A stretch of 64,000 nt of DNA, from NCBI GenBank assembly GCA_032622095.1, contig CP136065.1:217600151-217664150 (forward strand), written 5' to 3'. The notes under the pieces are model-generated. The model did not search any database and was not told the origin of the DNA. It saw only the letters and a program-made list of their open reading frames with translations. This DNA comes from Siphonodentalium dalli (taxonomy: Eukaryota; Mollusca; Scaphopoda; Gadilida; Siphonodentaliidae). A program made the translations under genes and the position numbers. Shown here one piece after another: positions 1 through 11,668 of this stretch (the stretch's first letter is position 1; each line of letters opens with the position of its first letter).

Positions 1-299
1 GACAAAACCTTTAAAAACCCAAATATTTATGGTTACAAATGTAAAATACCCACTTTAACAGGATAGTTGTGTCCCTTATTATCAATAGGTTAAAATATGT
101 GCATGCGTAAAGTAAAAACACCATCAATTTGATTAAATTCAAGTCCTCTCCATGTGGGAACTCACTGGTGAGCAATGAGTAGCTGCCCTTAAAATCATTC
201 TAGGCGAGTGGCGAGTAGCTCTCCTACAAAATGTCGAGGCGAGTAGTATCTCAGCAGGAGATGCCGAAGGCCTGATGGGGGAGAGTACGGGAGGGGGTC

Positions 300-1260
300 A
301 GGGGGCCTCCCCCTGAAAATTTTGAAAATTAGATGCTCTGAGATTGGATCTGGAGCCTTTTAATGCTCCAATCACTGTTCAAATAACGATTTTGTGTCAA
401 TAAGTGACAAAAATGCAATGCCACATTGCTAATAGTACACAAGCAAGTAAGTTGGTATATTTGAAATTTTCCACCCAAAATTTCTCGCCCACTTGCGAAT
501 TTTGGGTCATTTGCCACATTTTCCGGACGACTTTTACGAACTCGACCCAAAATATTTTAGGCCCAAATTTTTCGCCCAGCTGGCCACTTGAGAATTTGGA
601 CTCACTGGGGCCATTTCCCTTAATTTTTTAGACATTGTCTAATTTCGAGGCATTTCGGAATTTTCTACCCAAAATGTTTTCGGTCCAAATTTTTGCTGAG
701 TATGTTCCCGTGATCATTTGCTACATTTTCTAAAAAAATTCGGACCCAGCACGAGTTCGACACTTTTTCGGACCACTTTTACGAACTCGACCAAAAAAAA
801 TTTAGGCCCAAAATTTCTCGCCTAGCTGGCCACTTGCCAATTTTGGGTCATTTGCCACATTTTCCCCAAAAAATCGGAAGGAGCACAGGGTCGACACTTT
901 TTCGGACAACTTTTACGAACTGGACCCAAAAACATTTCGGCCCAAAATTTTCCGCCCGCCTGGCCACTTGAGAATTTGGAATCAATGTGGCCATTTTTCC
1001 TTCATGTTTTAGACTTTGCCTAATTTCCAGGCATTTCGGACTTTTCGACCCAAATTTGTTTCCGCCCAAATATTTTTTTATTTTATACTGAGTATGTTCC
1101 CGTGGTCTAAAAAAATTCTGACCGAGCACGAGTTTGACACTTTTTCGGACCACTTTTACGAACTCGACCCAAAAAAAAAATCGGCCCAAAATTTTCCGCC
1201 CACCTGGCAACTTAACGAATTTTGGGTAATTTGCCACAATTTCCGATATTTTGCGGATAA
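300..1260. repeat. Degenerate tandem repeat, about 3-4 imperfect units
   Basis: The phrase 'tttgggtcatttgccaca' (or a close variant) recurs near 501, 842 and 1221, and 'acttttacgaactcgac' or a close variant recurs near 529, 776, 909 and 1153. Units are therefore about 130-380 bp and unevenly deleted. Open frames here come from the repeat and lack coding character. I do not recognise the family. Confidence 0.75.
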
Positions 1261-1868
1261 GGAATAAGGACTAAGGAATAAGTAATGAAATTCACGTTGC
1301 TGGACAAATGACAGGCACATGAGCACCGCAGGGGTTCACGGTTAGTACAGCGTTTACCATAGTATTCGTGTTAGTTGGTTGGTACGCCAATGCTGTTTCG
1401 GTACAGCAGCCCTAGAGCTGTACAGGTATAATGCAGGTACACATACTGCGGCGCGATATATCGCCAATAGTTCCCCACACAGATCCGCTCAAATTGTGTG
1501 CGAATCTGGCAGATGGATCTGTATGTCGCTCATTGGATCGGAAAACCGGTTTTCATTTTGTTTTTTGTGTGTCAGTTTGCGAACAGCATCTTTATTATAG
1601 TTTGTTGTTGGCCTGGTCTGACACTGAATCGCTATGTGGAAGTGACATCGATTAAATGACTATGTTCATTTTGCACTTAAAACGAATCCAATATAGGTAC
1701 GAGTAAGTAAAGATGTTATAGTAGTCAATGGCAGGAGCTTGAGGAGGGATCATATATATTTGAAGATAAGACCGCCCCTTCGATATGTTATATGCCCTAA
1801 TATTTATTCCCCACGAGAACTTCGGAAGAGAGTGATTTTATAATCATATATATCATTTATAATTTTAA
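1261..1868. other. Unassigned stretch, no gene seen
   Basis: About 600 bp between the tandem repeat and the first MITE. Short open frames at 1379-1600 and 1431-1655 overlap in different frames and have no recognisable domain. I see no splice-site or promoter arrangement I would defend, and no other copy of this sequence in the window. Confidence 0.4.
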
Positions 1869-1872
1869 TTAA

Positions 1873-2564
1873 ACGGACATGGCTCATTCGAACCTACAAA
1901 TTGTTTTCTGCGTAAATTAGAGAGACGGATACGATCGGTCAATAAATAAACTAACTATTGACACATCGGCTTCATATACTCTAAAAAAAACACTTGTCAA
2001 AGTCACAGCCATTTTTCAGCGTTTTTAACTTTTTGCCAGAAATCAGACAAACGCTCTTTATTGCTACCATATCAGTGATAGAATATCACGGGACGCTCAT
2101 TTCTGTTCAATGTCGCGCAAATGGCGGTTTTTTGTTTTTGGGACCCAAACGGCGTATTCACAGTTGTATTTTTCATTACTTCGATGCGTCTTTTTGGGTT
2201 ACATAATTAATGCTCGTAGAAAGGTAGTTCAGATATTTATCGACCTATTTCGCTACTGAGAAAATTTCAAAAGCGAATAATATTATGTGTATTTTGGAGC
2301 GCAAACCACCATGTGACTTTAACCTAATTTTGATTATATTGACGTTAGTAAGACACGCTATTAACTATCATCTTTATATCTAGTTGCGAAAAATTGTGTA
2401 AACAGCTGAAAAATGTGCCTATTGAAGTGCCAATTTCTCAGACCATATGTTTTTTTTTTACGATGCCGGTATATCAATATTAATTCGTGCATTTGTCAAC
2501 CGATATCTTATCTCCTTCCAAATTAAGTAAACATAATTTGGAACCTCGAATGAACCATGTCTGT
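1873..2564. mobile_element. TTAA-target MITE, family 2
   Basis: The ends are inverted: the left begins ACGGACATGGCTCATTCGA and the right ends with the complementary TCGAATGAACCATGTCTGT, with TTAA at 1869-1872 and 2565-2568. There is no transposase ORF. The interior holds the module CGCTCTTTA (2052) followed by a CCATATCAG-like box, and the string CATGTGACTTTAA at 2310-2322, which is an inverted end seen in other copies. The left flank differs from the other family-2 copies, so this is an independent insertion. TTAA duplication is typical of piggyBac-type transposition; that assignment is inference. Confidence 0.8.
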
Positions 2565-2568
2565 TTAA

Positions 2569-3085
2569 AGATACGGGCAGCGTTGGCGGTGGGTATGCTG
2601 TTAAAATATTCACCTCCATCACAAACCGCCATAAACAGAAAGAATAGTAAAATATAGACAGACCTTGTTCTTATACCAATCAGAAATATGGCATAAACAG
2701 TATGTTATTAACTGTTTTTCCTTTGTTGTGTAAACAAAAGCAAAAACGTTACAGAATCTGGCTTTTGTTTAGGTCCGGATATGGTAAACATAAAGAGCGT
2801 TATTTGTTACTGTTTTCCTGATATGGAAATAATAAAGAGCGTTTATATCATTTGTGTGTGATTAACCAATAGAATTGCGCTGTGTTATGTAAACAGAAGC
2901 AACACTTCTGTAAAATCAGAAGGTTCTTGTTTACATACACCATCGTACGTCTTGACGACAATATACTATTTACGCGCTGATTATGTTTGGAATATGAAAA
3001 AAAACTATTTACATTTTAATATTCCTTCCGTTGATAGCGATTTGATCAAATATGAATATTTCTGCAACGAACCCCGCCCGTGCCT
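2569..3085 (-). mobile_element. TTAA-target MITE, family 1 (reverse orientation)
   Basis: It begins AGATACGGGC and ends GCCCGTGCCT, imperfect inverted ends flanked by TTAA at 2565-2568 and 3086-3089. It is the reverse complement of elements at 18050-18566, 42504-43026 and 57672-58191, and parallels 25366-25859. The centre carries two TAAAGAGCG boxes (2791 and 2833) around a CCTGATATGG box. No coding capacity is seen. It shares one TTAA with the family-2 element on its left. Confidence 0.85.
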
Positions 3086-3089
3086 TTAA

Positions 3090-3764
3090 TCCCCTTTCCA
3101 ATCATTTCATTGTGTTGCTACTATATTGCTACTTTTTTTTTTATTATGTATCTTCTTAGGATTGTACATAAATATGTTTACACCAGAGGTTGTTGTTTGT
3201 TGAGTCTTTAAGCTAAATAAGATGTATTGTATGATCATATACTTTCTACTAAAGGTCCCATACTATATCATGCGGAAAAGGAGTTGATAAATCGCGATAT
3301 CTCCTTCATTTTCCTATAAATAGAGATGGTGGGTTTAAAAACAAGCTCATGCGACGTCATGAGTTATTATTAGGAATTTTAAATCCTGAGTTTTTCCGTT
3401 GATAAGTAAAGCCGTGTGTATTTCAGCATACATGTATTTTTTATTAAATTTTGACCGAAAACACAAGAATCCCGCACAAGAAACCGGCTTTTATTAAGGG
3501 GACACAAGGCACTCGCCATGGTAAATGTGCGAAAATATAAAAGTTTGTAAAAACACCAGAACAGAGAAGAACATGAAGAAATAGATTAATGCATTACTGA
3601 TAATTCTCCAAAAACTAAATTTCGCGTGTTGAAATCTTTATTATGTAAACAAGGCTGTTGCAGTGATATGTTAACAAACATCGGTAATCGTGTAGTAGGT
3701 TCACATATTTTAGTCTGTATATTATTTGTTTTCAATGCTTTGACCTTTGAAAAGTTTACCAAAG
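3090..3764 (+). other. Unassigned flank with a LINE-tail-like piece
   Basis: The string 'acataaatatgtttacacc' near 3167-3184 resembles the shared LINE 3' terminus of this window, so 3100-3184 may be a short 5'-truncated LINE tail. The rest, up to the 5' break of LINE-1, shows no gene. The short minus-strand frames at 3586-4070 are antisense shadows of LINE-1. Confidence 0.35.
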
Positions 3765-5304
3765 TTCTACAGACCCCCTCAATCACCAGTTTCGCATTGG
3801 GATAATATTGAACTTAACATTAAAAACGCAATCGATGACGTAAACTTGGTAATCGTAGCTGGCGACTTCAATTAAAATTATGTCGAAGATACCAATGGTA
3901 AGATTAATAGTATATGTACGCACTGTGGCATCAAACAGCTTGTGCATTCGCCGACTCATTTCACGGAAACATCTTCGTAGACCCTCGATCTGTTCTTCAC
4001 AAACTGTGACGATTATGTATGTAACGCAGATGTAATAAGTCAATTTTTTGATGATCGTATCCGATACCATGTCCCAGTTAAACTCGACATCGATTTAACT
4101 TTACCAACTCAGTTATCTACTAAACGACTTATTTGGAACTACGATAGAGCCGACTACGAAGGCATAAACAACATGTTATCTAATTGGGATTTTAAAAGTG
4201 TTAGCCATATTCTTCATGTATCTAAGATTAACAACGAACTGACAGAAATGTTACAAAATGCTTGTCTGAAATTTATTCCAAATAAAACAGTCTGCATAAG
4301 AAAAGACTGTCCTCCTTGGTTGACGTGTGGGGTAAGAAAACTAATGCGCCAACGCAATAGACTACATAGAATCGCCAAACTAAAAAATTCCCCACCTTCC
4401 TGGGCAAAATTTCGTATTGTTCGAAATCAATGTGTGAGTGCTGTCAGAAAAGTAAAAGTCGATTATGACAGTAAAATTGACCACATTTTGAGTGATAAAA
4501 ACACTGATTCATCGACATGGTGGAAGAATCTGCAGAAAGTAATTTCCCCACCACAAAAGCAATACCCCCTCTTTTAAGCAATGACTGTTATCTAGTTTCC
4601 CCTTCTGAAAAGGCACATGCGTTGAATGATTATTTTTGTGAAATATCTAAAGTTGATGATAATTTATGCAATACTCACTTGAGCTCTACCATTCAATATA
4701 CAGAAACTGCTCCCGAACTAGCGGACATAAAAATCACATCAGTCGACGTTTTTAACGCTCTTAAAAAGTTAAAAGTTTCCAAAGCCTGTGGACCTGATAA
4801 TATTAGCCCACGTATGCTAAAACAGTGTGCCTCGTCTCTTCTCTGAACCACTTTTCCATTTCTCAATATTTTCACAAACAAGAGTTACTATCCGCATGAA
4901 TGGAAAAAATCCAATGTGACTCCTATTTTAAAAATGGTGACCCAAGCATAATAGCGAACTACCGCCCCATTTCTCTTCTGAGCTGTATATTCAAAACTTA
5001 TGAGAAGTGTATTTACAAATATCTTTGGACATACCTAGACGAAAATAAGTTACTTTCTGTTTACCAATCTGGATTCAAAAAAGGTGACTCTACAGTATAT
5101 CAGCTTACTGACATATATGACTATATTAGCTGATCTCTGGACGAAGGTAAAGAAATTCGATGTATTTTTTGTGATATAAGCAAAGCCTTTGACAAGGTTT
5201 GGCACAAAGGTCTCCTGTTTAAGCTTAAGAAACTTGGAATAAAGGGTAAAGTATATGAACTAATTTCATCTTATCTTGAATGTCGTCAACAGAGAGTTAT
5301 AGTT
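3765..5304 (+). mobile_element. LINE-1, 5' half: truncated CR1-like EN-RT retrotransposon
   Basis: Conceptual translation starts inside the endonuclease domain (a FYRPP motif at about 3765) and continues through GDFN, the DRIRYH segment, the linker and the RT palm start (NYRPISLLS near 4951). It is the same type as LINE-3 at 47.7 kb. Frames are broken by stops after GDFN (about 3874) and at 3979, and by frameshifts near 4577 and 4846. The element is 5'-truncated and is interrupted at 5304 by the L1/Tx1-like insertion. It resumes at 9827. It cannot make a functional polyprotein. Confidence 0.9.
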
Positions 5305-8300
5305 TTTTTTTTTTTTTTAGATTTTTTTTATTGGAATAAACAGACATCAATGAATGAATGTAATACAGACAAGGGTACATGTTATTATATATAAAGTTAC
5401 ATTCTTCCAATTCTCTCACATCTCGCTCACTTCATTTACACGCCTTTCGTACATCATATGCACTCCCAGTGACTTACATGTGAATAGGTATCAATCGAAT
5501 AATGTGTTCATTTTTATATAGATTTTAAATCTTTCGAACTTTGTTCATGTGTACGGCGCATCGGTACGACATCTAACTATAGACGGCATTGTGGTCATGG
5601 GCGGTAATAGTATTTCTTGGGTATAGTAGTTGAGTGAGTTTTTGAACTGGTGAAGAGATAATTTTCAGGACACTCAAGTTTATTTGTGTTGACTCGTGCG
5701 TATATGTATAGCTTTTTCTAAAAGGAACCAGTTTTTCGAAAATTCTTCTTGTTTCGATTGGCATCGTGCGGTATACTTCTCACATTGGTATCTATAATTC
5801 AATTCTTTGAGGAAAACATTTAGCGATAAGTTAGTTGGCTTGAATTTGGTCCTATAAATGTATTGTTTAATTAGAAGCCATAGCATGTTCGTTATAAAGT
5901 TCGGATTCGTTGGTGATGAGCCGAGAATCATTGTCATCTGTTGGGGACATAGATCAATGCTGTTAATTTTACCCCAATCGCTGAGTTCCTTAATGAATTT
6001 CTGAACGTGAACACAGTTCCAAAATATGTGGGAGATGTCTTCTGTCTCGCTTTTACATCTATCGCATTTATCATCTTGTCGTAAATTGGACATTTTAAGA
6101 AACTTGTTAGTTGATAATATTCGTGAGTTTATTCGGAATTGTAGCCATTGCAGTTTTGTGTCAGGCGTCGTGAGAAAGGGTAGTTTATCTACTTTACACC
6201 ATGGAATTGTGTTGTCAGGATATAACGCTTGCCATTTTCTGTGCGCTACTGTAGAAGTTGGAGTATCCATTAAGATGTTATAAAAGTCCTGTCCTCCTCG
6301 AGAGTTTTTAAGCAGTTTAATGAAATTATTTGGTAAAAGGGGGCTGCAAATTCGAGTTATAGGCTGGTCAAGTTTTTTTGTAAGTAATTTTATTTGATGT
6401 TGAATGTTATTAAGAGTGATAAAGTTTGTGCGTATGTTATAAATCTTTAGTAAATCGTCTCGTGTAAAAAAGCGATCATTATTGTCCAGCATATCATTTA
6501 AAAATATGATCCCTTTTTCCCGCCAGGAGGTGAAATTTATTACTTTTCCATATTGCTTTATGTTTGGGTTATTCCATAATGTACATGCTGATATTTTACG
6601 ATTGTTTCGATCTTTCTCTAGAAATTTTGTGAATGCCATCAGGACATCATGCCAAAAAGGATTGGTTAATTTTTGTGCCTGTTTTTCTATGTAAGAATAG
6701 TCATAAGTAAGGAACATAGGGTCATTGCGTAAAGGTATATCTGTTAAGGGGATCCATTTGGCACTTTTAGTTACGAGGCGCCTCACCCAAGTTATTTTCA
6801 TGGATAGCATAAATTTGTTTACATCAACCATATTTAATCCGCCATTCTTATAACCCTGACAAATAACTTTGCGTTTAACTCGATCACGCTTAGAGTTCCA
6901 GAGAAAATTAAAGAGCGCTGTGTCAAGATTTTTCATAAAAATATTACTGGGATTTGGTAGAGCTACAAACAGATGCGTTAATTTTGGGAGTATTAGCGAT
7001 TTTATCACCGTTATTCGACCAATGGGTGTAAGTAACCGGTGTTTCCATGTTGCTATCAAACGTTTGACTTCTGCAAGTTTTTTATCATAATTAATATGCA
7101 TTTTGTCAAGGTTGGTATCAAAGTGTATTCCAAGGAGATTGAAAGTACTATCAAATTTTAGTCCAAGATCTGGGCATATAATATCCGTACGGTCCGTATA
7201 AGAGCCAATCCACGACGCCTGACACTTGCTATTGTTAATTTTCAGGCCTGAATAATCTGCAAATGAGTTTAAAATAGTATATACTTCCCTAAGGCTTTCA
7301 TCACTACCGTCCAAGATGAGAGTCGTGTCGTCTGCATACTGTGTAATTTTGTATTCTAAATTGCCGAGGTTGATACCTTTAATGCGGTCATTGGACTTTA
7401 TCATAATAGCTAAGATTTCCGCGCATATCAAAAAAATATACGGCGAGACTGGGTCACCCTGTCGACAGCCACGATATAGTTTGAAACTCTGAGATATATG
7501 CCCATTTATTAAAATAGATGAGTTGATATTCGTATAAAATATAGAAATCCACCTCTTCATGGCATCTCCAAAATTAAAAAAGTCGAGGCATTTATGTATA
7601 AATTTCCATGATACTGAATCAAAAGCTTTTTCGAAGTCTAGGAGGAGCAGTAACCCAGGTTTACCGGCCAATTTCGTCTCGTGAATAAGGTCATAGATAA
7701 GTCTCGTATTATCTCCGATGTAACGATTTTTTAAGAATCCTGTTTGATCATCACTTATTATATATGGTAGAACACGTTTTAATCTTTCAGCTATGCATGA
7801 AGAAGCTAATTTGTAAGATATATTTAAGAGTGAAATTGGTCGCCAGTTTTTCAAATGATGTCTTTCTTTATCTTTTTTTGGGATCAGAGTTATTAGTCCT
7901 TGTTTCTGGGTGATTGAGAGTTCCCCTTTATTATAAGCTTCATTGAGTGATTCACATAGAATTGGGCCTAAGTCAAGCCAGAAAAATTTCCAAAACTCAT
8001 ATGGGTATCCATCTAGTCCGCCGCATTTATCATTTTGTGATCGCTTCAGCGCATAAGTTAGTTCAGTTAGAGTTATTGGTCCTTCTATACTGTGGGCAGT
8101 GTCTTGGGACAATATTGTATGGTCTTTTTCAAGAATTGTATGAATATCCAGATTGGTTATGTTTTTCGATGCATATAAATTTTCGTAAAAATGTCTAGCT
8201 TCATGCATTATGTCTGATTGATTGTCAATGTTTTTACCAGTGGAGTCGGTAAGGTTGCATAGAGTTTTCGATATAGAATTGCGTTTTTCTAGATTGAGGA

Positions 8301-9813
8301 AATATTTTGTTGGTTTTTCACCTTGTTCAATCCATTTGGCTCTTGATCTTACCATTGCCCCCTTCGTGTCTTCTTTTCTTATTTCGTAAAGATCAGTGTC
8401 AATTTTATGTATTTTATCTAGTAATTCGTCTTTATTTTTTGTATCTAAGTTATTGTTATCTATTTCAATTTCGAGCAATATTTTTGATCTATTCAGTTCA
8501 TTTTCTTTCATCTGTCGTTCTTTCTTTCGTTTTGACGCAAAATGTAAGGTCTCGCCTCTGATATCTAGCAAAAGGGTGTCCAGAAATAAACGTTTACTTG
8601 TGCTACATGTAACTTGCGGTTTATTCCATTCATCGGTATATATTTTATATCCGTATCTTGATTTATTATTATCTATCGTAGATTTGACCAATTCAGCATA
8701 TTTGTCATCACGGAGTAAGGAGGTATTAAATTTCCAAAAGCCACGACCTCTGTCGATTGTACTTAGTTTAATCTTAAGAGTTATTATCGAGTGGTCTGAT
8801 CGGTATCCAGGTATTATGTCGGTTCCTGCTCCAACTAGGCTGAGTATATCTTCAGATATCATAAAGTAATCTAACCTAGCCATTTTTACCGGGGACTTTT
8901 TTCGCCATGTATAGCGTTGTTTCTCCTTATTATTGACCCTCCAAGCGTCCATCAAATCAAGTCTGTCGACAAGGTCGCCCACTGCCAATTTAGCTCGTGG
9001 ATTGTTGATATGTTTATAATTATAAGTATCCATCGATTGGTCCTGAACCATATTCCAATCGCCACATATTATTATTTGGGTGTTACCGACTTTAAGAAGC
9101 TTATCCTTCAAATTATTGTAAAACTCAGGGTTATCTTCGTTTGGGCCGTATATATTAGCTATAGTCATTCTAAGTTTCTCAACAGTTACGTCAATTATTA
9201 TGTAATTTCCGGAGACATCTTTAATAGAGTTGTGTATTTCGAAGTCGAGATTTTGACTGAATAAAATGGCCACACCTCGCGATTGAGATGAGAAAGAAGC
9301 CAATTCTGTTTTAAACCCCCATTCAGATGATATGCATCTGTCCATTTCCTTTGTAAAGTGAGTGTCCTGTAGACAATACATTGATGCGTTGTGCGTTCGG
9401 AGATATCGGAATACGTCGCGGCGTTTTTCTGCACAATTTAAACCTCGGCAATTTGAAGACAGTATTTTTATAGACATGATAGCTTACCAGTATGCAGACA
9501 GCCGAAACGTCGACACAGAACAAAGACAATGAAATTAATTAATTCAGTCAATGAAGAACAATAATAAATTGAGTCGCTGGAATAAAGGTCTACCATACAA
9601 ATCATGCATACTGATACACAAACATACTGTATATAAAATAGAAACAAAACAAGTTTAATTGACTTCCGATGCGAAGCTACCATGACTGGTCTCTGGGCGA
9701 CCGCCCTCGTCCACCATTAAATAAAACGCTGAAATTTTCGGTCTTAAATCCCACTTATGATACCCACATATCAAAACAGGAGTCGTTATTAAAGACTAAA
9801 ATAATTTCAGAGG
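5305..9813 (-). mobile_element. L1/Tx1-like LINE inserted into LINE-1
   Basis: The element is read on the minus strand. Its 3' end is the T-rich run at 5305-5318 on the + strand (a poly(A) tail), followed by a 3' UTR at about 5319-5679. The 13-bp sequence GAGAGTTATAGTT occurs at 5292-5304 and again at 9814-9826, exactly at the two junctions with LINE-1, giving a target-site duplication. The element is about 4.5 kb and contains only the ORF2-type gene. The 336 bp upstream of the ORF hold no ORF1, so it is probably 5'-truncated or an ORF1-less relic. Confidence 0.92.
5680..9477 (-). CDS. L1/Tx1-like ORF2: endonuclease-reverse transcriptase, 1265 aa, intact
   Basis: This ORF encodes the enzyme for target-primed reverse transcription. 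The N-terminal apurinic-type endonuclease starts KILSSNCRGLN, with GDWN near residue 140 and the catalytic SDH near residue 227. The RT domain has LLLLLDFEKAFDSVSW (motif A), GCRQGDPVSP and QYADDTT near residue 715. The C-terminal tail has a CxxC...H...C knuckle (KCDRCKSE ... HIFWNC). The start chosen is the ATG directly before IKILS, the usual start of this family's endonuclease. There are no internal stops or frameshifts. Length is normal for L1/Tx1 ORF2. The clade call rests on the EN start and RT motifs and was not tested by phylogeny. The 13-bp target duplication and intact frame suggest a young insertion. Confidence 0.93.
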   Translation of the reverse strand: MSIKILSSNCRGLNCAEKRRDVFRYLRTHNASMYCLQDTHFTKEMDRCISSEWGFKTELASFSSQSRGVAILFSQNLDFEIHNSIKDVSGNYIIIDVTVEKLRMTIANIYGPNEDNPEFYNNLKDKLLKVGNTQIIICGDWNMVQDQSMDTYNYKHINNPRAKLAVGDLVDRLDLMDAWRVNNKEKQRYTWRKKSPVKMARLDYFMISEDILSLVGAGTDIIPGYRSDHSIITLKIKLSTIDRGRGFWKFNTSLLRDDKYAELVKSTIDNNKSRYGYKIYTDEWNKPQVTCSTSKRLFLDTLLLDIRGETLHFASKRKKERQMKENELNRSKILLEIEIDNNNLDTKNKDELLDKIHKIDTDLYEIRKEDTKGAMVRSRAKWIEQGEKPTKYFLNLEKRNSISKTLCNLTDSTGKNIDNQSDIMHEARHFYENLYASKNITNLDIHTILEKDHTILSQDTAHSIEGPITLTELTYALKRSQNDKCGGLDGYPYEFWKFFWLDLGPILCESLNEAYNKGELSITQKQGLITLIPKKDKERHHLKNWRPISLLNISYKLASSCIAERLKRVLPYIISDDQTGFLKNRYIGDNTRLIYDLIHETKLAGKPGLLLLLDFEKAFDSVSWKFIHKCLDFFNFGDAMKRWISIFYTNINSSILINGHISQSFKLYRGCRQGDPVSPYIFLICAEILAIMIKSNDRIKGINLGNLEYKITQYADDTTLILDGSDESLREVYTILNSFADYSGLKINNSKCQASWIGSYTDRTDIICPDLGLKFDSTFNLLGIHFDTNLDKMHINYDKKLAEVKRLIATWKHRLLTPIGRITVIKSLILPKLTHLFVALPNPSNIFMKNLDTALFNFLWNSKRDRVKRKVICQGYKNGGLNMVDVNKFMLSMKITWVRRLVTKSAKWIPLTDIPLRNDPMFLTYDYSYIEKQAQKLTNPFWHDVLMAFTKFLEKDRNNRKISACTLWNNPNIKQYGKVINFTSWREKGIIFLNDMLDNNDRFFTRDDLLKIYNIRTNFITLNNIQHQIKLLTKKLDQPITRICSPLLPNNFIKLLKNSRGGQDFYNILMDTPTSTVAHRKWQALYPDNTIPWCKVDKLPFLTTPDTKLQWLQFRINSRILSTNKFLKMSNLRQDDKCDRCKSETEDISHIFWNCVHVQKFIKELSDWGKINSIDLCPQQMTMILGSSPTNPNFITNMLWLLIKQYIYRTKFKPTNLSLNVFLKELNYRYQCEKYTARCQSKQEEFSKNWFLLEKAIHIRTSQHK

Positions 9814-11248
9814 GAGAGTTATAGTTGATAATGCGATTTCTGAGTGGCAAAATGTTTCCGCAGGTGTGCCTCAATGCTCGATATTAGGTCCACTGTTATT
9901 CATGATTTACATTAACGACATAACCGAAAACATCACGTGCAACATACGTCTATTTGCTGATGATACATCAATATATTTATGTGTCGAGAACCCTGCTTTA
10001 GCAGCTGAAATAATTAATAGAGACATTGCCACTATTGTCGATTGGTCAAAAAAATGGCTTGTAAAATTTAATCCCCTCAAAACTGAAGCTTTAATGATAT
10101 CAAAGAAATCTTAAAATATAGTTCACCCACCCCTAATCATGGCTGATTCTCACGTAACTGAAGTAGAAAATCATAAACATCTTGGTCTCACTTTTGACAA
10201 CATCGGTTCATGGGAAACTCACATAAGTATCATAACCGATAGGGCATGTAAAAAGGTAAATATGATTAGGAAGCACAAATTCAGACTGAGCGGAAAGACC
10301 CTTGAAAATATATATCTTGCTTTTGTTAGACCCACTCTTGAATATGCATCACCAGTATGGGATAACATACCAAAATATATGAGCGATTATATCGAAGATA
10401 TTCAGTATGAAATGGCACGAATTGTCACTGGGGCCACGAGAAGTACCAGCGATCGCAACTTACTATTAGAAACCGGCTGGGAAACAATTGCCTCACGTAG
10501 ATCAAAACAGAAAATGATACAATTTTTCAAAATGACTAGTAACCAAGCTCCGTCTTATCTATCAAACATGATTCCTCCCGATTCCACTTCATCTGGTTAC
10601 AATTTTAGGCATGTTAGTATCCACCCGCCTGGCAGCAACAGAGACATTTACATGAATACTTTTCTGCCTTCGGCTACACGAGCATGGAATAGTTTATCGA
10701 ATTCAATAAAATCGTCAAACACACTCGAAGAATTTAAGCGTAAACTAAACATTAACCGTGCGAAAATTACAAATTTTTATCTTCAGTGTTATTCCAGGAA
10801 AGCCCAAATATATCATACTCGTATCAGATTAGGTTGCAGCCACCTGAACCGTGACCTTGTTTTTAATCACTTGAAAGAATCACCACTGTGTCAATGCGGT
10901 AGTTTTGAAACTGAATCAGCTTACCATTTCTTCTTTCAATGCCCCCTTTACGCCAGAATTAGATCAGAATTTCTAAGTAACTTACCAGTAAGTATGATAA
11001 CAACCGATGTTCTATTGTACGGATCTCTCGAACTTCCAAACAAATTAAATTCCGAAATATTCTTGGCGGTACAGAAGTTTATTTCAGATAGTGGCCGTTT
11101 CTCATAATCACTTAAGTGACGCGGCTAGATTCCATTCCATTTGCATGCTTTTTCTCCTCCGTGGTCGTGACGCATTCGTGCAAGTGATTTCCCCACTGAA
11201 CGGATGTTTTTTGTGTTATTTTGTATCGAATGTATGTTGTGTCAAACC

Positions 11249-11281
<33 letters not shown>

Positions 11282-11668
11282 TTTATATATGTTTATTCTC
11301 TCATCCAATATACATGGTACACAGACAGATTATAATAACAATACTAATAATAATAATTTCTCGCTCCCCCCTCTCTCTCTCTCTCTCATTCTCTTTCATT
11401 CCCTTTCTCACCCTTAACTTCCGTATTACAATGTAATACCGTATCTCAATCCTAAATAATATTCCAATCAATCAAATCTATATATCCCGTCTGCTTTACC
11501 CCAAGTGATATTTTTGTCACTTGAGGTAACATTTATTCCACGAGGAGAGGACTTTAAAAAAGCATTTTGCTTGTTGTCCAATCCTCTTCATAAATCTATA
11601 TATTCCTACATGTATATTATGTTTATGTCATATGTTTGATTTTTTTTGAAATAAATATTGTTTACACC
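9814..11668 (+). mobile_element. LINE-1, 3' half: RT palm, C-terminal knuckle and 3' UTR
   Basis: Continuation of LINE-1 after the nested element. The frame carries the RT motifs around LGPLL and the FADD box (near 9956). One TAA stop lies at 10112-10114, and then 10139-11107 is open to the natural end. The C-terminal part has the CQCGSFETESAYHFFFQC knuckle and ends AVQKFISDSGRFS. The 3' UTR contains CT microsatellites (about 11251-11274 and 11370-11390), stem-loop SL1 (11496-11529) and stem-loop SL2 (11560-11572). It ends in AATAAATATTGTTTACACC, with a polyadenylation hexamer inside the terminus. Confidence 0.9.
10139..11107 (+). pseudogene. LINE-1 RT C-terminal coding fragment, 322 codons
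   Basis: Open segment after the in-frame TAA at 10112-10114. It covers the RT thumb and connection regions (HKHLGLTFDNIGSWE, EYASPVWDNIP, MARIVTGATRS) and the zinc-knuckle tail. Because the polyprotein upstream is split by a stop and by the 4.5-kb nested LINE, no functional product is expected. It aligns residue for residue with the end of LINE-3 (50.3-51.2 kb). Confidence 0.88.

Noticed and set aside
6909-6917. Additional CGCTCTTTA-type box
   Set aside because: It is within the coding sequence of the L1/Tx1 ORF2 and lacks the CCATATCAGG partner, so probably chance.
8396-8869. 157-aa plus-strand ORF
   Set aside because: Antisense shadow of the intact L1/Tx1 ORF2.
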